This document shows, one piece after another, positions 52,518-64,000 of a stretch of 64,000 nt of DNA (position 1 is its first letter; each line of letters opens with the position of its first letter). The position numbers and the translations under genes are program-made. Origin of the DNA: Cylicocyclus nassatus (Eukaryota; Nematoda; Chromadorea; Rhabditida; Strongylidae); assembly GCA_958299035.1 (NCBI GenBank), contig CATQJL010000316.1, positions 9,890,347 through 9,954,346 on the forward strand, read 5' to 3'. The notes beneath the pieces were generated by a model that saw only the letters and a list, made by a program, of their open reading frames with translations, was not told where the DNA came from and made no database searches.

Positions 52518-52750
52518 GTATAGGGCTTATCAAATTGAGTGTCGTTTGCACCAGCATCTCCATCTTCATGCTGGGCTCTGCGTCTCTTCTGCGGTACATG
52601 CTCCCCAATCACTTCCAATCGATTGATGCTCCGCCTTTCCCGTGCTCGCCCTGGGAAAGTGCTCAGAGAGCACCCTGCGGAAGAGACGCAGAGTCCAGCG
52701 CGAAGATGGAGATGCCGGTGCAAACGACACTTTATTTGATAAGCCCTATA
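52518..52750. mobile_element. Palindromic element, about 233 bp, TA ends
   Basis: TAGGGCTTATCAAATTGAGT on the left pairs with the complement of the right end GATAAGCCCTA; arms of about 75 bp include GTCGTTTGCACC / GGTGCAAACGAC and CTCTGCGTCTCTTC / GAAGAGACGCAGAG. Open frames in this span are palindrome artefacts. Confidence 0.85.
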
Positions 52751-54054
52751 TGTCTATTCGTGTGCGGGTGTGGAGACATTTTCTGGGCATATTCACAATT
52801 AGAATTAACATAGAAGAAAAGAAAAAAGCTTGGAGACGCGAATAACCTGAACACAATAATTAAAATTACGTACCGTTTTCGACAGCTTTATGACCGTAGG
52901 TTATGATTCCGTTAGTAGTTTTAGTGGAATATCCCCTACGTAGGCAAGTGCTTTTTTCATGAATGGACAGAACTAATGCGCACTGCTTACTCTGCATCAA
53001 AATTGCAGCGAATTCGCCAAATTCTCAAGATTTGTACCGGAAAGTGCTCTCGTTTCTAACAACAAGGAAAACCAAACATTTACGTACGAACAATTAACCA
53101 CAATTTCTTTGACTTGAGACTAAATTAGGAATGATGACGCAATGAAGAGAATGTTGTGAGGAAAAATTTATGGCTATCAGTTACCGTTCCACGCTCTGCA
53201 ATTAGCAAAGCCATTCGGCGATCTGACCGGTCACATCAAGATCCGGTAGATGAAGCATGAACTAGATTGGCTGACGGGTTCAGACGTCATATAAATCGTC
53301 GACAAAGAGAGCTTGTTCGCACAAGGGTGACGAATCACACAGCAGTTCCAGTCACTTGGCAGATTTTTTAGCCAATCAGCTGTTGGCTAAACTGAGAGGG
53401 AGGGGGGGGGGGAGAAAGGGTGCCCCAAACTTGAGTTTTTTGATTTTTTGCTGCTATATGCGAGGAATCTTCTTATGGAATATCAAGGACATTTCTTGCG
53501 ACAAAATCCAGATACTGTATCAGATAACACCAAAACAGGACTTTGGCCTAGACAAGTTCCACCGGCTTCCACAGCATGACAATACCTTCCCTTCCCCCTC
53601 CCAACTGACAAAGGTTTTTTCACCATCCGTCTTGGAATGAACTAAGACGAAAAGATCGAAAATGGCAAACATGCAAAGTGAAGACTGAAAACAGCAAGGC
53701 AGCAGCCATCCGAGAACCTTTTATGAAGGGGGAGGGCGTATTTCGAATGGAAGGGCAAAAGGTTAGCCAAGCCCCCCGAAAATAAATTTTAGGATGATTT
53801 TCACGTTTTTGGGTCTACAACTTTGAAGTTTAAGAGAGGCATTGGCGTCACCAATTCCCGAAAATCTTTCAATGAAAATAATTTATTATTTTTTTATATT
53901 TAAAAAAACTCTAATTGCTTCAAATCACAAAAGAAAAACAAGTCGCTTGCGCAAATTTAAAATCCACTTGGAATCCCGGTCGCTGCGTGGGCGGAAGGGG
54001 GGGGGGGGGAGTGCCTTTGAATGCTGATCTGAAATCTGTGTATAACTTGCCCAG
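52751..54054. other. Intergenic, no gene seen
   Basis: G-runs at about 53401-53411 and 53997-54009. No recognised exon or element. Confidence 0.4.
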
Positions 54055-54398
54055 CAGTGGCGGTCGGAGGGTTTCGTCCGGAGGGGGGGGGCATGTTTTT
54101 TCAAATCAAGGTGCGTAGCGTTAGCCACGTACTCCGAAAAATTTTTTGGGGTGCTTCTCAAAATTTTTGCAGGTCCATAACCCCTAAAATCTAGAAGGAG
54201 GGGGCGTGGCTGCCGCTTAAAAAATTTTTACAAAGCTAATTTGATTTTCAAAAATTTTCGAAGTTATTTTAATTATTTACTGGAATGAACAAGTCACTTG
54301 CACATTTTTGAAGCCATTAAGTAAATTTCAAAGATTTCGCGACCGATTTTCTGGGAGAAAGCGCCCTCCCGCCCCCCGCCCTCCTCGGTTCGCCATTG
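54055..54398 (-). mobile_element. hAT-like MITE, inverted copy
   Basis: Reverse-orientation relative of 35209-35570: CAGTGGCGGTCGG at one end, GGTTCGCCATTG at the other, with the shared block AACAAGTCACTTGCACATTT. 8-bp flanks TTGCCCAG and CTGCTCAG agree at six positions. Confidence 0.8.
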
Positions 54399-54399
54399 C

Positions 54400-57300
54400 T
54401 GCTCAGTTAAAATGTTTATACAGAGAGCTGTGAATATTTCTCAAGGAATAGCCTATGCTGTTGCTGAAGAGCTGGACTTACTGATACAAAATGTTTCTCC
54501 TCCTGCCGAATTCAGATCAATCAACTACATGTAAACACGGTCTCCTGTCGTCTAGGCCGTTTCGTAGAATTAACTTACATAAAATTTAGAAGATGTTTCA
54601 ACGATATGAGAGCAGTGGAAGCCGACGTTTCGAGATACATCTTACAGTATACATACTGTCTTTTTAAACAATTATCGTCACCAGGTTTTTTATAGATTTT
54701 CTTTTATTGAAAAAAAAGGTTGCAAAATTTTGTGAGAACGTCAATTATTGCACAGAATACAAGTTCTTAACTATAAGAGGCCCGAGTAGCTAACCAGTCT
54801 CACTCTCTCAGTTGCGCTGAAAGGACGAGTTTACCGAAGAACAGTGAGATGAATTTGCTAATTTTCTTTCCTTATTCCCATAACAATGTGCTAGATCTAC
54901 CGTCACCCAATGTGTTATATGAGTTTAGTAAAAGGTGCAGGTGGAGCCTGCTCATCAATGGCAGATACGGAAAATATTTTTTAGAAAATTTGAACAATAG
55001 GATGAGTAAAACTTAAATGGAATGTGATCGCTGGAGCTTGAAAAAAATTTGCTGTTGATTGACAAATAAGTAAGTATACAAATAAATGAACAAATAATTG
55101 AATAAATAATGACAATGGTGAAATGATATGATAGTGACTGCGAAAGAAGATAATAAGGTTGGAAGAAGAGAAAAATACCAGAAAAGCGCAAAATGCTGCG
55201 TGAATAGATTAAAAACAACTTTTGAAGGCCACCCGAGTTGGCTAATCTTTGTGCAAAACTCGCCAGGAATTCGCATAAAATTTCCTAAATGATGCGGAAA
55301 GATTATTTTGAGGTCATTGCCGTCCTCGAAAAATGCCATCTGCAAAATTCAGAGCAGTGCACATCGATACAACGAGCAGATGCGAACAGAACACAGGTGG
55401 TGAAGAATTGCATTGAGCGGAACGATGCTGGTGAACTAATGTCCTTAGCAATGTTGGGGGTAGTTAAACTGGTTCGGTACACTTGACGATAGACTTGAAG
55501 ATGTGCGCAGAATGCACGAACCGCTTCGGCGCACGTATTTTACCCCTTAGAAAAAAGGAGAGCGTGGCAGAGATATGGAAATAATTGTTTGGCTGGCGGT
55601 GTAGAGTTCCGTGATCAAAATACAAAATTTAATTTGCAGAAAATTTCCAGAAAATCAGGAGGTGAGCGACGGGAGGGGATCGAAAATCAATAATCTTGAA
55701 CTTTTACAAACATGTACAAGAACAGGAAGTTTTAAGACTATATACGACAGCAAAACAGACACTGTAACCTGTCCAGTGCAGTGTAATACGCTAGAAAAAG
55801 CCACTGCGACAAAGATGGATATCGATCGCACCCATAGCACATAAAAATGTTTTATTGGTATGTATAACAGATCAGTATGTGGTGCACATCACACATGCGC
55901 GACACTACTCACTAATCTGGAAACGAGGGCAACCGGCAACAATTGTATGTGTTTGGCCGCCGCCACTCTAGGATACGCTCTGCTGATTCTCCTCTCCCCG
56001 TCCTCTCTTCTGACTTCGACTAGAAATCGATATCTATCCGGTTCATGGATGGAGGATATGTGTGTGTGAAATTTTGTAGATGGTTATTTTGTGGCTAGTT
56101 AAGACGTGCTATAGTTTAACCAGGAGTTTCTAGGGCCGCAATGTTTACCTACCTGCTCAGCTATCTTGGGTAAAAAAAGTTTCATCCAACTCATCGCCTT
56201 ACTTTCGTTTCGTCAAAAATGTATCATTTACTGCCCCGCTCAAAGAACTAAGACTATTCTCTTCGAGATACATTAGGGAGTAAAATGGGGGCAACGAAAA
56301 ATCTATTTATCCTCGAGTCAACTGTTTGATATGTGAGTTTGCACTCTATGCGCGACAATCGACGACACCCTCACTAGTCACACCTCAGTAAAATGTTTTC
56401 TAGCATAACAAACTGTAGAAGTGCTCACCACCAACTAGTACATATTCAATCAAATAACAAAGACAAGGAAACAAGGTGGAATTACTAGAAACGGGAAGGT
56501 TTCGTCAAGTAACGCGCATGAAGTGCAATACACATGCTGAATTAAAGTGGACGAGAAATTGGTTTTACAAGGTACATGTACTCTTGGCTTTTGTTCAAGA
56601 ACATGATAGGAAGTGAGTTTATTGGCAATGACATATTTCTGAGTTTTCCCCTAACAAGTATTCTAGACAGCAGCACTTGAAGAAGTGGAAGTGATTTGCT
56701 ACAAAATTTATGGTGCTACAATTAATGCAAGATTCGAATTTTTTTCGATTGCGAGAAGAGCCCTCACGAAATTGCCATGACAAAGCCCTGAGATCCAGAA
56801 TCAAGGCCAGAAAAGAAGGTATGCATTGCACCTCCATGGTGGTAGACCAAAAACAAAGCATTGCTGTTTTGATTGGACAACCCTTCCATCTAGAACAGTT
56901 TCTTTTTCTTTTCCATTTTTATCCCTATTTTCTAGAATATCACTGCTTCAAATTATCGGACTTTTCTTCAGAGTTTTCCTCCAGTTTCTCCATCATAAAT
57001 CGTAAAGTTGCGACGGTATAGGGCATTCAAAAAACGAGGTTGCGACCGCGCGCGACACGCACGCACATCGGCAGTCGCATTTTCTTGGTTTTCATCTCTC
57101 TCGAATGGTTCTTCTGCTTACATACGACAATATTTAGACATTGGGAGTGACTGAGCTGAGAATTGAGGTGATGCCTTTCTGTATGAGTATTTTCTGCTCC
57201 TGTGGGCGCAAAGACCGCAGTCACCATCATCAAGATTTTATAAAAGGCCTATAAATCTGGGTCAATACTCTCAAAGAATTATTACTCTGCTTGTATGATT

Positions 57301-59260
57301 CCTGAGTAAAGATCTGCAAAGAAGGGCCCTTTGAGTGTACAGTGACCAGTGTGAGAGGTCGAAATTCGTTAAGAAACCCTCTACCAAATGAAGCATGAGC
57401 AGCACAACGAACGCAAACTCGTTCCGTCCTATTGATAATCGAATTAAACAAAAGATGATGGCTTAGGCACAACGATAAATTCTCCGAAATGCGTCCGCCT
57501 TTTCTCTAGCTTTTTTTTTTTACTAAACGAGGCGAGCGGCAAGACTTTGTTGCAGTTCCTTCTTTCCATTGAAATTACTATGCAATAGTGGCCACTGGTT
57601 TGTAGTCTCGCTACAACTTTGTCTCATTCCGGAACACTTAAAATTTGGCATGATGCGCATCCGCTCAACCAAGGCGTCGAGTCACGTTTGCGTGCTGTAA
57701 AGTATGCCCTGGGCTTTTCAGCGGAAACTGTGGGGGAAGACCCAAGTGAGCCATTGCTCAAGTAATAATCATATGATTTACTCCCGACCGAGAAGCTGAA
57801 GTATAAACTTTCGCCCAGATCGTGCTCTTTTATGGACCAATGCGGTTCGCGTACGGCACGCTGATTCGTGAGAAATTTTGGTTGAAGTCTGTGTAAGATA
57901 ACGTAACAAAATGATAACTTAAGGTTGATAATGTTAAACCCTACACAACTAATCATTGACCTGACATTAAGGAGACCTTCAAAACCAGTCCCTCTCGAGG
58001 AAACCCATTAGGTTGTGAGTGTTTATGAACATACGTTTAAAAGAAGGAAATAAAATGGAGACTGACGTGGAGTTTGAACAAATAGGTGAGGTGGGAATAT
58101 AATATCCCTTCGCAAGAATCTGTGCTTCTAAACAAGTAAAAAATGGTTTATGATGCTGCTCGACTCTTGGGTATGCATTTGTATACATGCATATGAGTAA
58201 AGCGTTCAGAGTTTTACTTTGAAAATTCGAATCAATTTGAATTGCAAAAATTATGACTAACCCTTGGAAGATATTAAAAAAATGATGTAAGCACCCTTTC
58301 TTTACTCACAAACTGCCATCTTCAAAATTAGTGTCCGGGTAAATTGGACTCACTTAAACCCTTCAAGTGATATTGATCGGGAGACCTTAGCTAAGACACT
58401 CAAGCGGCAGGGTTAATTTACTCATTCCTTGCCGAAATTCAACTGTGAACTCTCCCCCAGTACCGTAATTTTTTCAGGTGGCAGTCTTCTCGACTACGGC
58501 ATTGGGCTCATGGCCTAGAATGTTCCATATCAAACTCTTGAATAGACCTAGCGTATCAAATACCGTGCCGTACTCAAGGGAGCTGACTGAGGGTCCCGCG
58601 GTACTGTCTGGGCGAGAATTTAGAGTTGAATTTCTCGCTAGTTGAGGAGGAGAACAGTTTGAAAGATAGTTTGATTACTCTTTGCCACGATATCGTCACC
58701 TTTACGGTGGAATTCATAAGGTACATTATTCATGACGTTTTTAGGGCGAACGAATGTATCAAACATACTTCATAGGCACTAACAATTTTGAGAATTTCTC
58801 TAAACATGCTCATTTTTGATTTTTTGTGGAAAGATTTGAGCTTACCTGGAAAACAAAAATTGTACATAATTACAATTTCTATGGAATAAGCTTCAATCTA
58901 GTTGTATAACTCGAAATGAAAATTATTCGACATAGAGCTGTAGAACCGCAATGAAGCTGAGAGGAGACGGTGCTAATATTGACGTCGCAGTAAAGAAGCT
59001 TTTCGATTGTGCAGCCATCGTGCTCGTCAACACCGTCTCCTGAGAAACTGTTTGCAGAAGCTATAAAAATGAGTGCGCCATTGTGATTTCACTAGGCAAG
59101 AGCATTATGATAGGTTTGTTGGATGGTGGTGCGGAGCGTCGGTAAAGAAGAAAAATCATGAGACGTAGGTGCGATGTCAGCAAATTGTCGACTGTGGATT
59201 TACAGCTGCTTCAACTTTCGGATATCTGAAAAAGCTGTGTTTCATTCCCTATGAGTTTTA
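54400..59260. other. Intergenic, no gene seen
   Basis: Contains a lone GGGCCGCAATG end-like match (56133), two CGCCCAGTACCGTA-type hairpins (58445-58515, 58555-58625), a short GGAGACGGTG / CACCGTCTCC hairpin (58965-59042) and an AAATAAATGAACAAAT-type low-complexity stretch near 55,080. No exon recognised. Confidence 0.4.
58385..58670. repeat. Two adjacent CGCCCAGTACCGTA-family hairpins
   Basis: CCCCCAGTACCGTAATTTTT / CTACGGCATTGGGCTC, and AATACCGTGCCGTACTC / GCGGTACTGTCTGGGCGAGA, side by side, with an outer CACTCAAGCGGCAGG arm. Confidence 0.6.
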
Positions 59261-61005
59261 GGCCCGTATGGCACGTACATCCCCGCGGGGAGAGGATGTG
59301 CGCTCCATTGAAATGATCTCCGCTGGGGCTCCCCTCCCTTCCCCGCGAACCCCCGTATGCACAAAGGCAATAACGGGGAGGGGATCCCCTGGAAGTAGGG
59401 GAAGGGAACCCCCTTATGCAGAAGGGGGGGATCGAGCGTGGAAATCATTTCGCTTCCGCTTTTTGTGGTAATCACTCCTCTTTTCTCACCTTTTGGTAGC
59501 TACTCGCCTCCAGCATGTCATGGGCAATATTTTACTCGTTGCGGAATGCCCGCCCGTGATTGCGCTCGGCGCAGCAAAAAAATTTCCTACGCACAATATA
59601 TTTTTGCTGTTTTCAAGGATGTTGCTCACTTTCGCTAATGCTGCACATTTCAGCGTAAAAGTGTCCAAAATTAGAAGTCATGATGTCTCTACAGTGAGTG
59701 AGTACAATATGTTATGCTGCCGAAAAAAAGGGGGGGGAGGGTGCCGCAGACATTCAAGCTAAAATTTCCACACATAAAAGAAATTGCAAATCGTGCTAGC
59801 TTTTCATGGAAGCTGTAGCTATTAGCGACATGCCGTCCATTCCTCCAAGGAGATGATCCTCAGCGGCCATCCCTGCTATGCACGAGGGGAACGCTGGGAA
59901 GGGGATCAGTCCCCTGGGGATCTCTACTAAGAATTAAGCAGGCAAATCTGCTACTTTCAAGACTTTTTCAAAGCAGCTCATGTTAAATTAACAAGATAGA
60001 GGCAAAATTTCATATAATACGATAGATACAATGTGTTTACGCAGCTTATATGGTTAAAACTATTATGCCATATGAAAAATGCGCAAATTTCTTGAATGAT
60101 CAAAAACTCCTACGAATATTCGAAATTGGCAGCTATTATTGCTCAGATTTCTTCTCGAGAGGCGAATACAGAAGAGAAAGACAAGATTGCAAGCTACAGG
60201 TCGCTGAGAGAGGAACTCGGTTTTCAAAAAAAATCGCTCATCAAACTGAACGAAATGCTTGGTAATAACTGATTAAAACCAGAATATCCGCTTCTCTGGC
60301 ATGATCTACACCATCGAACCCCTACTCCGTTGCAGGGGATCGATCCCCTCCCCCGCGTTGACGAGCTACATTCGTGCATACGAGGAGGGGAAGGAAAGGG
60401 ATCCCCACTGAGGGTTCGCCTGATTGTTACCATGAAATCAAATGCCGAATTTGTAGCAACAAAAGAGTACCGTAAAGATATGGTTAACAGACGTTGAAAA
60501 AAAGCACAGAAACTACAGTGAATCTTTTTATGGGAGAAGTAAGCCATAACATAACTGTTAGGAAGCCATAACGTGAACTGATAAATATCGCACCACTTCA
60601 GAAATCAACAATTACTATCACAGTATGTAACGAGTATAACAAAGCCTTAGAACCAGTAACAGGGAAAGAAGTAGAAAAAAGCGACGAAGATTACAATAGG
60701 AGGGGTGAAAAGAAAAAGGAGAAGACGGCAAAAAGGAATAAAGACACTCGAAATCGCTGCTCTTGTACATTTCATTTCGAAAGCCATTCTAGTACACAAA
60801 AATTGGCTGAAAATAGCTTTTTGGTGAAGTCTTCTGGTAGCCGTGAGATAGATGCGACCACCGCAATGGCATGATCCCCGCTGTAAGTGCAGGGAGGAAA
60901 TCGCTCCCCTCCCCGCTGGCATAGCGGAGTTCAATGAAGGGGATCGTTCCCCTGGGGATCCAGCTCCCCTCCCCTCTACAGCGGGGATGCACGTGCATAC
61001 GGGCC
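59261..61005. mobile_element. Composite Harbinger-like element, 1,745 bp, TTA target site
   Basis: GGCCCGTATGGCACGTACAT at the left; GATGCACGTGCATACGGGCC at the right, about 25 bp alike; TTA at 59258-59260 and 61006-61008. Inside are four G/C-rich palindromic clusters at roughly 59275-59440, 59825-59935, 60300-60415 and 60850-60990, each with GGGGATCxxxxCCCCTxxGG-like hairpins, separated by A/T-rich spacers of fairly even length. No transposase frame is seen. Confidence 0.75.
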
Positions 61006-61240
61006 TTAAAGTGGTCTTTAAACGCTGGAAATGCTGATTGGGAGTTGCTCAAAGAACTGATCTACTCATCGGCCAAATTGGTGGAACTTTTCCAAGAGGT
61101 GTGGAACTAGACTAAACGCAAACAGAGAATGTGGTTATTTTTTCGAGCAAGTGAAATAAGCGCATCTAGAAATTTCAGCGATAATCCAAAGTCGTAAGTC
61201 CGCCAAGACGTGCCTCAATATCAGATATTTTGCCCTTCTA

Positions 61241-61954
61241 TTAGGTTGAACCGAAAGTTCTGTCGTTTCATTCTCTGAAATTTGTAACTTTGCGCTGTTT
61301 CAACGGATTTGCTTGCCTGTAATTTTATTAGAAAGAATAAGTTTTCCGCTTTCAAATTTCAAACGCTGTTTTGAGAAGCTTCTGTTTCACATTAGGTGCG
61401 GAGATAAAATTGGAAAACTAAGACCATATAAGATTTGACCATTTGAAGTTAGGTCACCAAAAATCTGGAATGCTGCGAAAAATCTGAAATCGTCAGTACA
61501 TGTGTTTTTTGAGCTACCCTTCGCAAATGTGAAGAGTTTGTGCTGTTTGGACGTCTCTGTGAGAAGTTATGATTTTCACGAAAATTGACAAATTAATTAA
61601 TTTTGGCGTTTTCCATAGTAAACTCGATATTCAAAACTTCTCACGGAGACGTCCAAACAGCACAAACTTTTCATAGTTGCGAAGGGTAGGTCAAAAAACA
61701 TATGTATGACGATTTCAGATTTTTCTGCAGCATTCCAGATTTTTGGTGACCTAACTCAAAATGTCAAACCTTATATGGTCTTAGTTTTCCAATTTTATCT
61801 CCGCACCCAATGTGAAACAGAAGCTCCTCAAAACAGCGTAAAGCGAAAGACTTATCCTTTCCAATAAGATTACATGCAAGCAAATCCGTTGAAAAAACAG
61901 CGCAAAGTTACAAATTTTTGAAAATGAAACGACAGAACTTTTGGTTCAACCTAA
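61241..61954. mobile_element. Mariner-type foldback element, 714 bp, TA target site
   Basis: TTAGGTTGAACCGAAAGTTC and GAACTTTTGGTTCAACCTAA at the ends, TA outside both (61239-61240, 61955-61956). The arms are highly similar to near the centre (about 330 bp each, for example CACGGAGACGTCCAAACAGC against its near-complement), leaving a short loop near 61,575-61,640. No coding capacity. Confidence 0.92.
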
Positions 61955-61956
61955 TA

Positions 61957-63400
61957 TAATAGTAGCTGATTTTTCTGTAATCGTGGTCATTGACGATGTA
62001 TCGTAGACAGAAACTCCGCGACAACAAGTAACCTGTCCGATAAAACTTGATGGATTATGTATTAATACAACGAAAACTATCATAGTAATGATACATAGAC
62101 AAAAGTTGGCCACAAATCAATGGCACTGCACCACTTATGAAATAAATAGTTGAAGTAGTAATAGTAAAGCAACTCAGAGTTTAGGCGCTGACTCACCACA
62201 GAAAAGAAGAAAAATCATGTAACCATGCGTAATTTTCTGACAAGCGAGGGATACTTTGTGTCCGTGGCCATTAGTAATGCGACACATATCAATGGATGCG
62301 TTTTAAAACGCTGATTACAAATCTGTTCTTGCTATCTGCTAAGCGACTGTCTGGAAAAACTTATGGGCTTTGCATTATTTTTGCACACTCTAGTAAATCA
62401 CTGACATTGATTCATTATTTTGAGATAAACACAACTGAGAGGCTTATCCGAGCTTGAAGCATTTGCGCTCTTCTTCAAATAATACTCGAGGAACGAAACA
62501 AGAAAAAAGCGAGGTTATACTTTTGCTTGATTGAAACAGTGCAGATTTTCATAAAATAACAAACGTTCATAACTTATCTCAGACAATCGCTTAAGGGCAG
62601 CGTTCAGGCAAATCTGGACACACAGGGATCGATAGGGACTGAAAACTGATTCTGGAGGCCCACTAAGGCAGTTCCCAAGCGACAGCGAGTATGGTGCATT
62701 CGCGGCTAAGATATTCGCCCCCAAACCAGACTCTTCTACCGTTTTGCGCACAACTTGCTCGTGTTGCACCATTGCGAGCCTGGGTCCCCGTTTTGAGAAG
62801 CATCTGATGTAATGAGTCTCACTACAAATGACTACGGCCACCAGTATCCTTCCCTTGTGACCGAAAGATTTTTTTATGTGGAACAGACAAGACTTGGCAC
62901 GAGCTGGCACCTAGAATTTTCGAAATCAGAGTACCATCTGAGGCGGCGGAATTTTTGCTAAGTCTGCTGATGTATAAATGAGTAAAAAAATACCTGCGGT
63001 ATCGACAAGTTCCTGAAAAATGTTGGGCCAAGCTGAAGGGTAAGCTTAGATTAAGCTGCATAAGTGGACAAATCCGCTCTAAATTCATCTCTTACAAGGG
63101 AAGTTCACTTGGTCGAAGTGGCAATTCGGAAGGAGATCTATACCAGTGTATAGAGCTTAAAAAGCTAATCGCAGATATACCTTCTATATCTGCGATGCAT
63201 TGTTCTGAAAAAAGTTATGATCTTTTCTAAAGCCAAATTTTCGTGCATTTTGAGTCGCAAAATCATGATAATTGCTACACAAAAATGTGCAAGCTTAAGC
63301 AAACCACCTAGTAAGCATTGCAGGTCTAATTCGAGTTCATCCGAACGTTTTCGAGTGTTTTCCGACCATGTTGTTTATTCACAGGCCTCATTTCCTCTTA
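61957..63400. other. Intergenic, no supported gene
   Basis: A 131-codon minus-strand frame (62910-62515) and an overlapping 88-codon one have no recognisable domain or splice structure. Nothing else is seen. Confidence 0.35.
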
Positions 63401-63434
63401 GACCCTTCCATTATACTCAGGGACTCGCGCCGTG

Positions 63435-64000
63435 CGGGCGGCCAGCGACGACCTTACAATCGCTCGTTGGTGTGTGCGATTGTACGGTCGTCAAGGGCCG
63501 TTGGCACGGTTAACGTGGAGCGCTCGCACGGTCTCTAATGTTCGCCGTTTGCGCGGAGAAAGTCGGCCGCTCGCTTGCTCTTGGAGTAGATGTATTTGCG
63601 ATATCTTGACCATTTCTCTTGGATAGATCAATCCTTTGCACATTTTGGGAACACGGATCGATGCTCGCAGCATTGCCAAACTTTTCATAGGGAAGCCCTC
63701 ACCATCACTCTTGATAACTGTAGCCTCACACAGGTTCATTCCAGCCTTGCTGGTAGAAGAAAATGTTGATAACACGATGTGTCAACGCTTGGCCAGCCTA
63801 AACACTGTGTCGTATCTCACACAGGTACCGTTTACGCTCACAATGTGTGAAAATAGTGAGCAGAAAATAGAGGTCACTGTTGGCCGCTTGCACGGCAACA
63901 TGTATTGCCGACCGATAAGACGGACGCATTGCTGGCCGCTCGCTCGAGCAATTGTATTGCATACCGATTGCGCGGCGAGATTGCCTGCCGCTTGCACGGG
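63435..64000. repeat. GCCGCTCGC-type minisatellite-like region at the right edge
   Basis: Repeated short motifs of the form GGCCGCTYGCxCGG and ATTGTATTGC / GCGATTGTACGG recur at irregular spacing (about 63436, 63500, 63570, 63880, 63930, 63985). It runs to the window end. Much more GC-rich than the surroundings. Confidence 0.4.

Noticed and set aside
52415..52845. Cluster of overlapping arginine-rich frames on both strands
   Set aside because: They are created by the palindrome at 52518-52750 and its GC-rich flank.
54955..55345. Hydrophobic Leu/Tyr/Phe-rich frames resembling a membrane protein
   Set aside because: They arise from low-complexity AAATAAATG-type repeats read on the minus strand.
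62515..63088. Overlapping 131- and 88-codon minus-strand frames
   Set aside because: Different frames of the same stretch, no domain, no splice structure.

Overview
This is eukaryotic, nematode-type DNA of moderate GC, probably from a clade V (strongylid or hookworm-like) parasite; the species is inferred, not proven. The reasons are: two genes built of many short exons (about 60-170 bp) split by mostly 45-100 bp introns with TTTCAG- or TTTTAG-type acceptors; first coding exons that open directly behind a splice acceptor, as spliced-leader trans-splicing would give; best resemblance to nematode proteins; and long gene-free tracts full of foldback elements and G-homopolymer runs.

Layout. (1) About 263-4306, minus strand: a mitochondrial malic enzyme gene, rebuilt exon by exon, whose last C-terminal exon is probably off the left edge. 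A 1,407-bp Mutator-like element (2659-4065) sits inside its second coding exon with 14-bp terminal inverted repeats and a 10-bp target duplication. (2) 4,307-15,559: repeats, no recognisable gene. (3) 15,560-27,138, minus strand: a complete Patched-family gene (best match ptc-3 type), 36 coding exons summing to 4,026 nt (1,341 residues plus stop), with a 3.5-kb first intron. (4) 27,144-64,000: about 37 kb with no gene I can support, dominated by non-autonomous DNA transposons, palindromes and a local segmental duplication.

The repeats fall into families that can be defined here: mariner-type elements starting TTAGGTTG with TA target sites (32786, 47480, 61241, plus a lone end at 11473); elements with GGGCCGCATGCAC-like ends, some with TTA target sites (29331, 45691, 49581, 6340, and the related 59261-61005 composite); hAT-like elements with CAGTGGCG ends and 8-bp target duplications (35209, 54055, truncated 40578); a small hairpin family built on CGCCCAGTACCGTA, found several times inside Patched introns; and a MITE pair at 36917 and 49394.

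The two genes do not form an obvious pathway. Malic enzyme links malate and pyruvate in mitochondria. Patched proteins are RND-type sterol or lipid transporters of the plasma membrane; C. elegans lacks Smoothened, so its Patched proteins are thought to act on lipids rather than in classical Hedgehog signalling. The point most worth following is whether the malic enzyme allele with the transposon in its exon still makes protein: a GT-AG intron that keeps the frame can be drawn using one splice site in the gene and one in the element.
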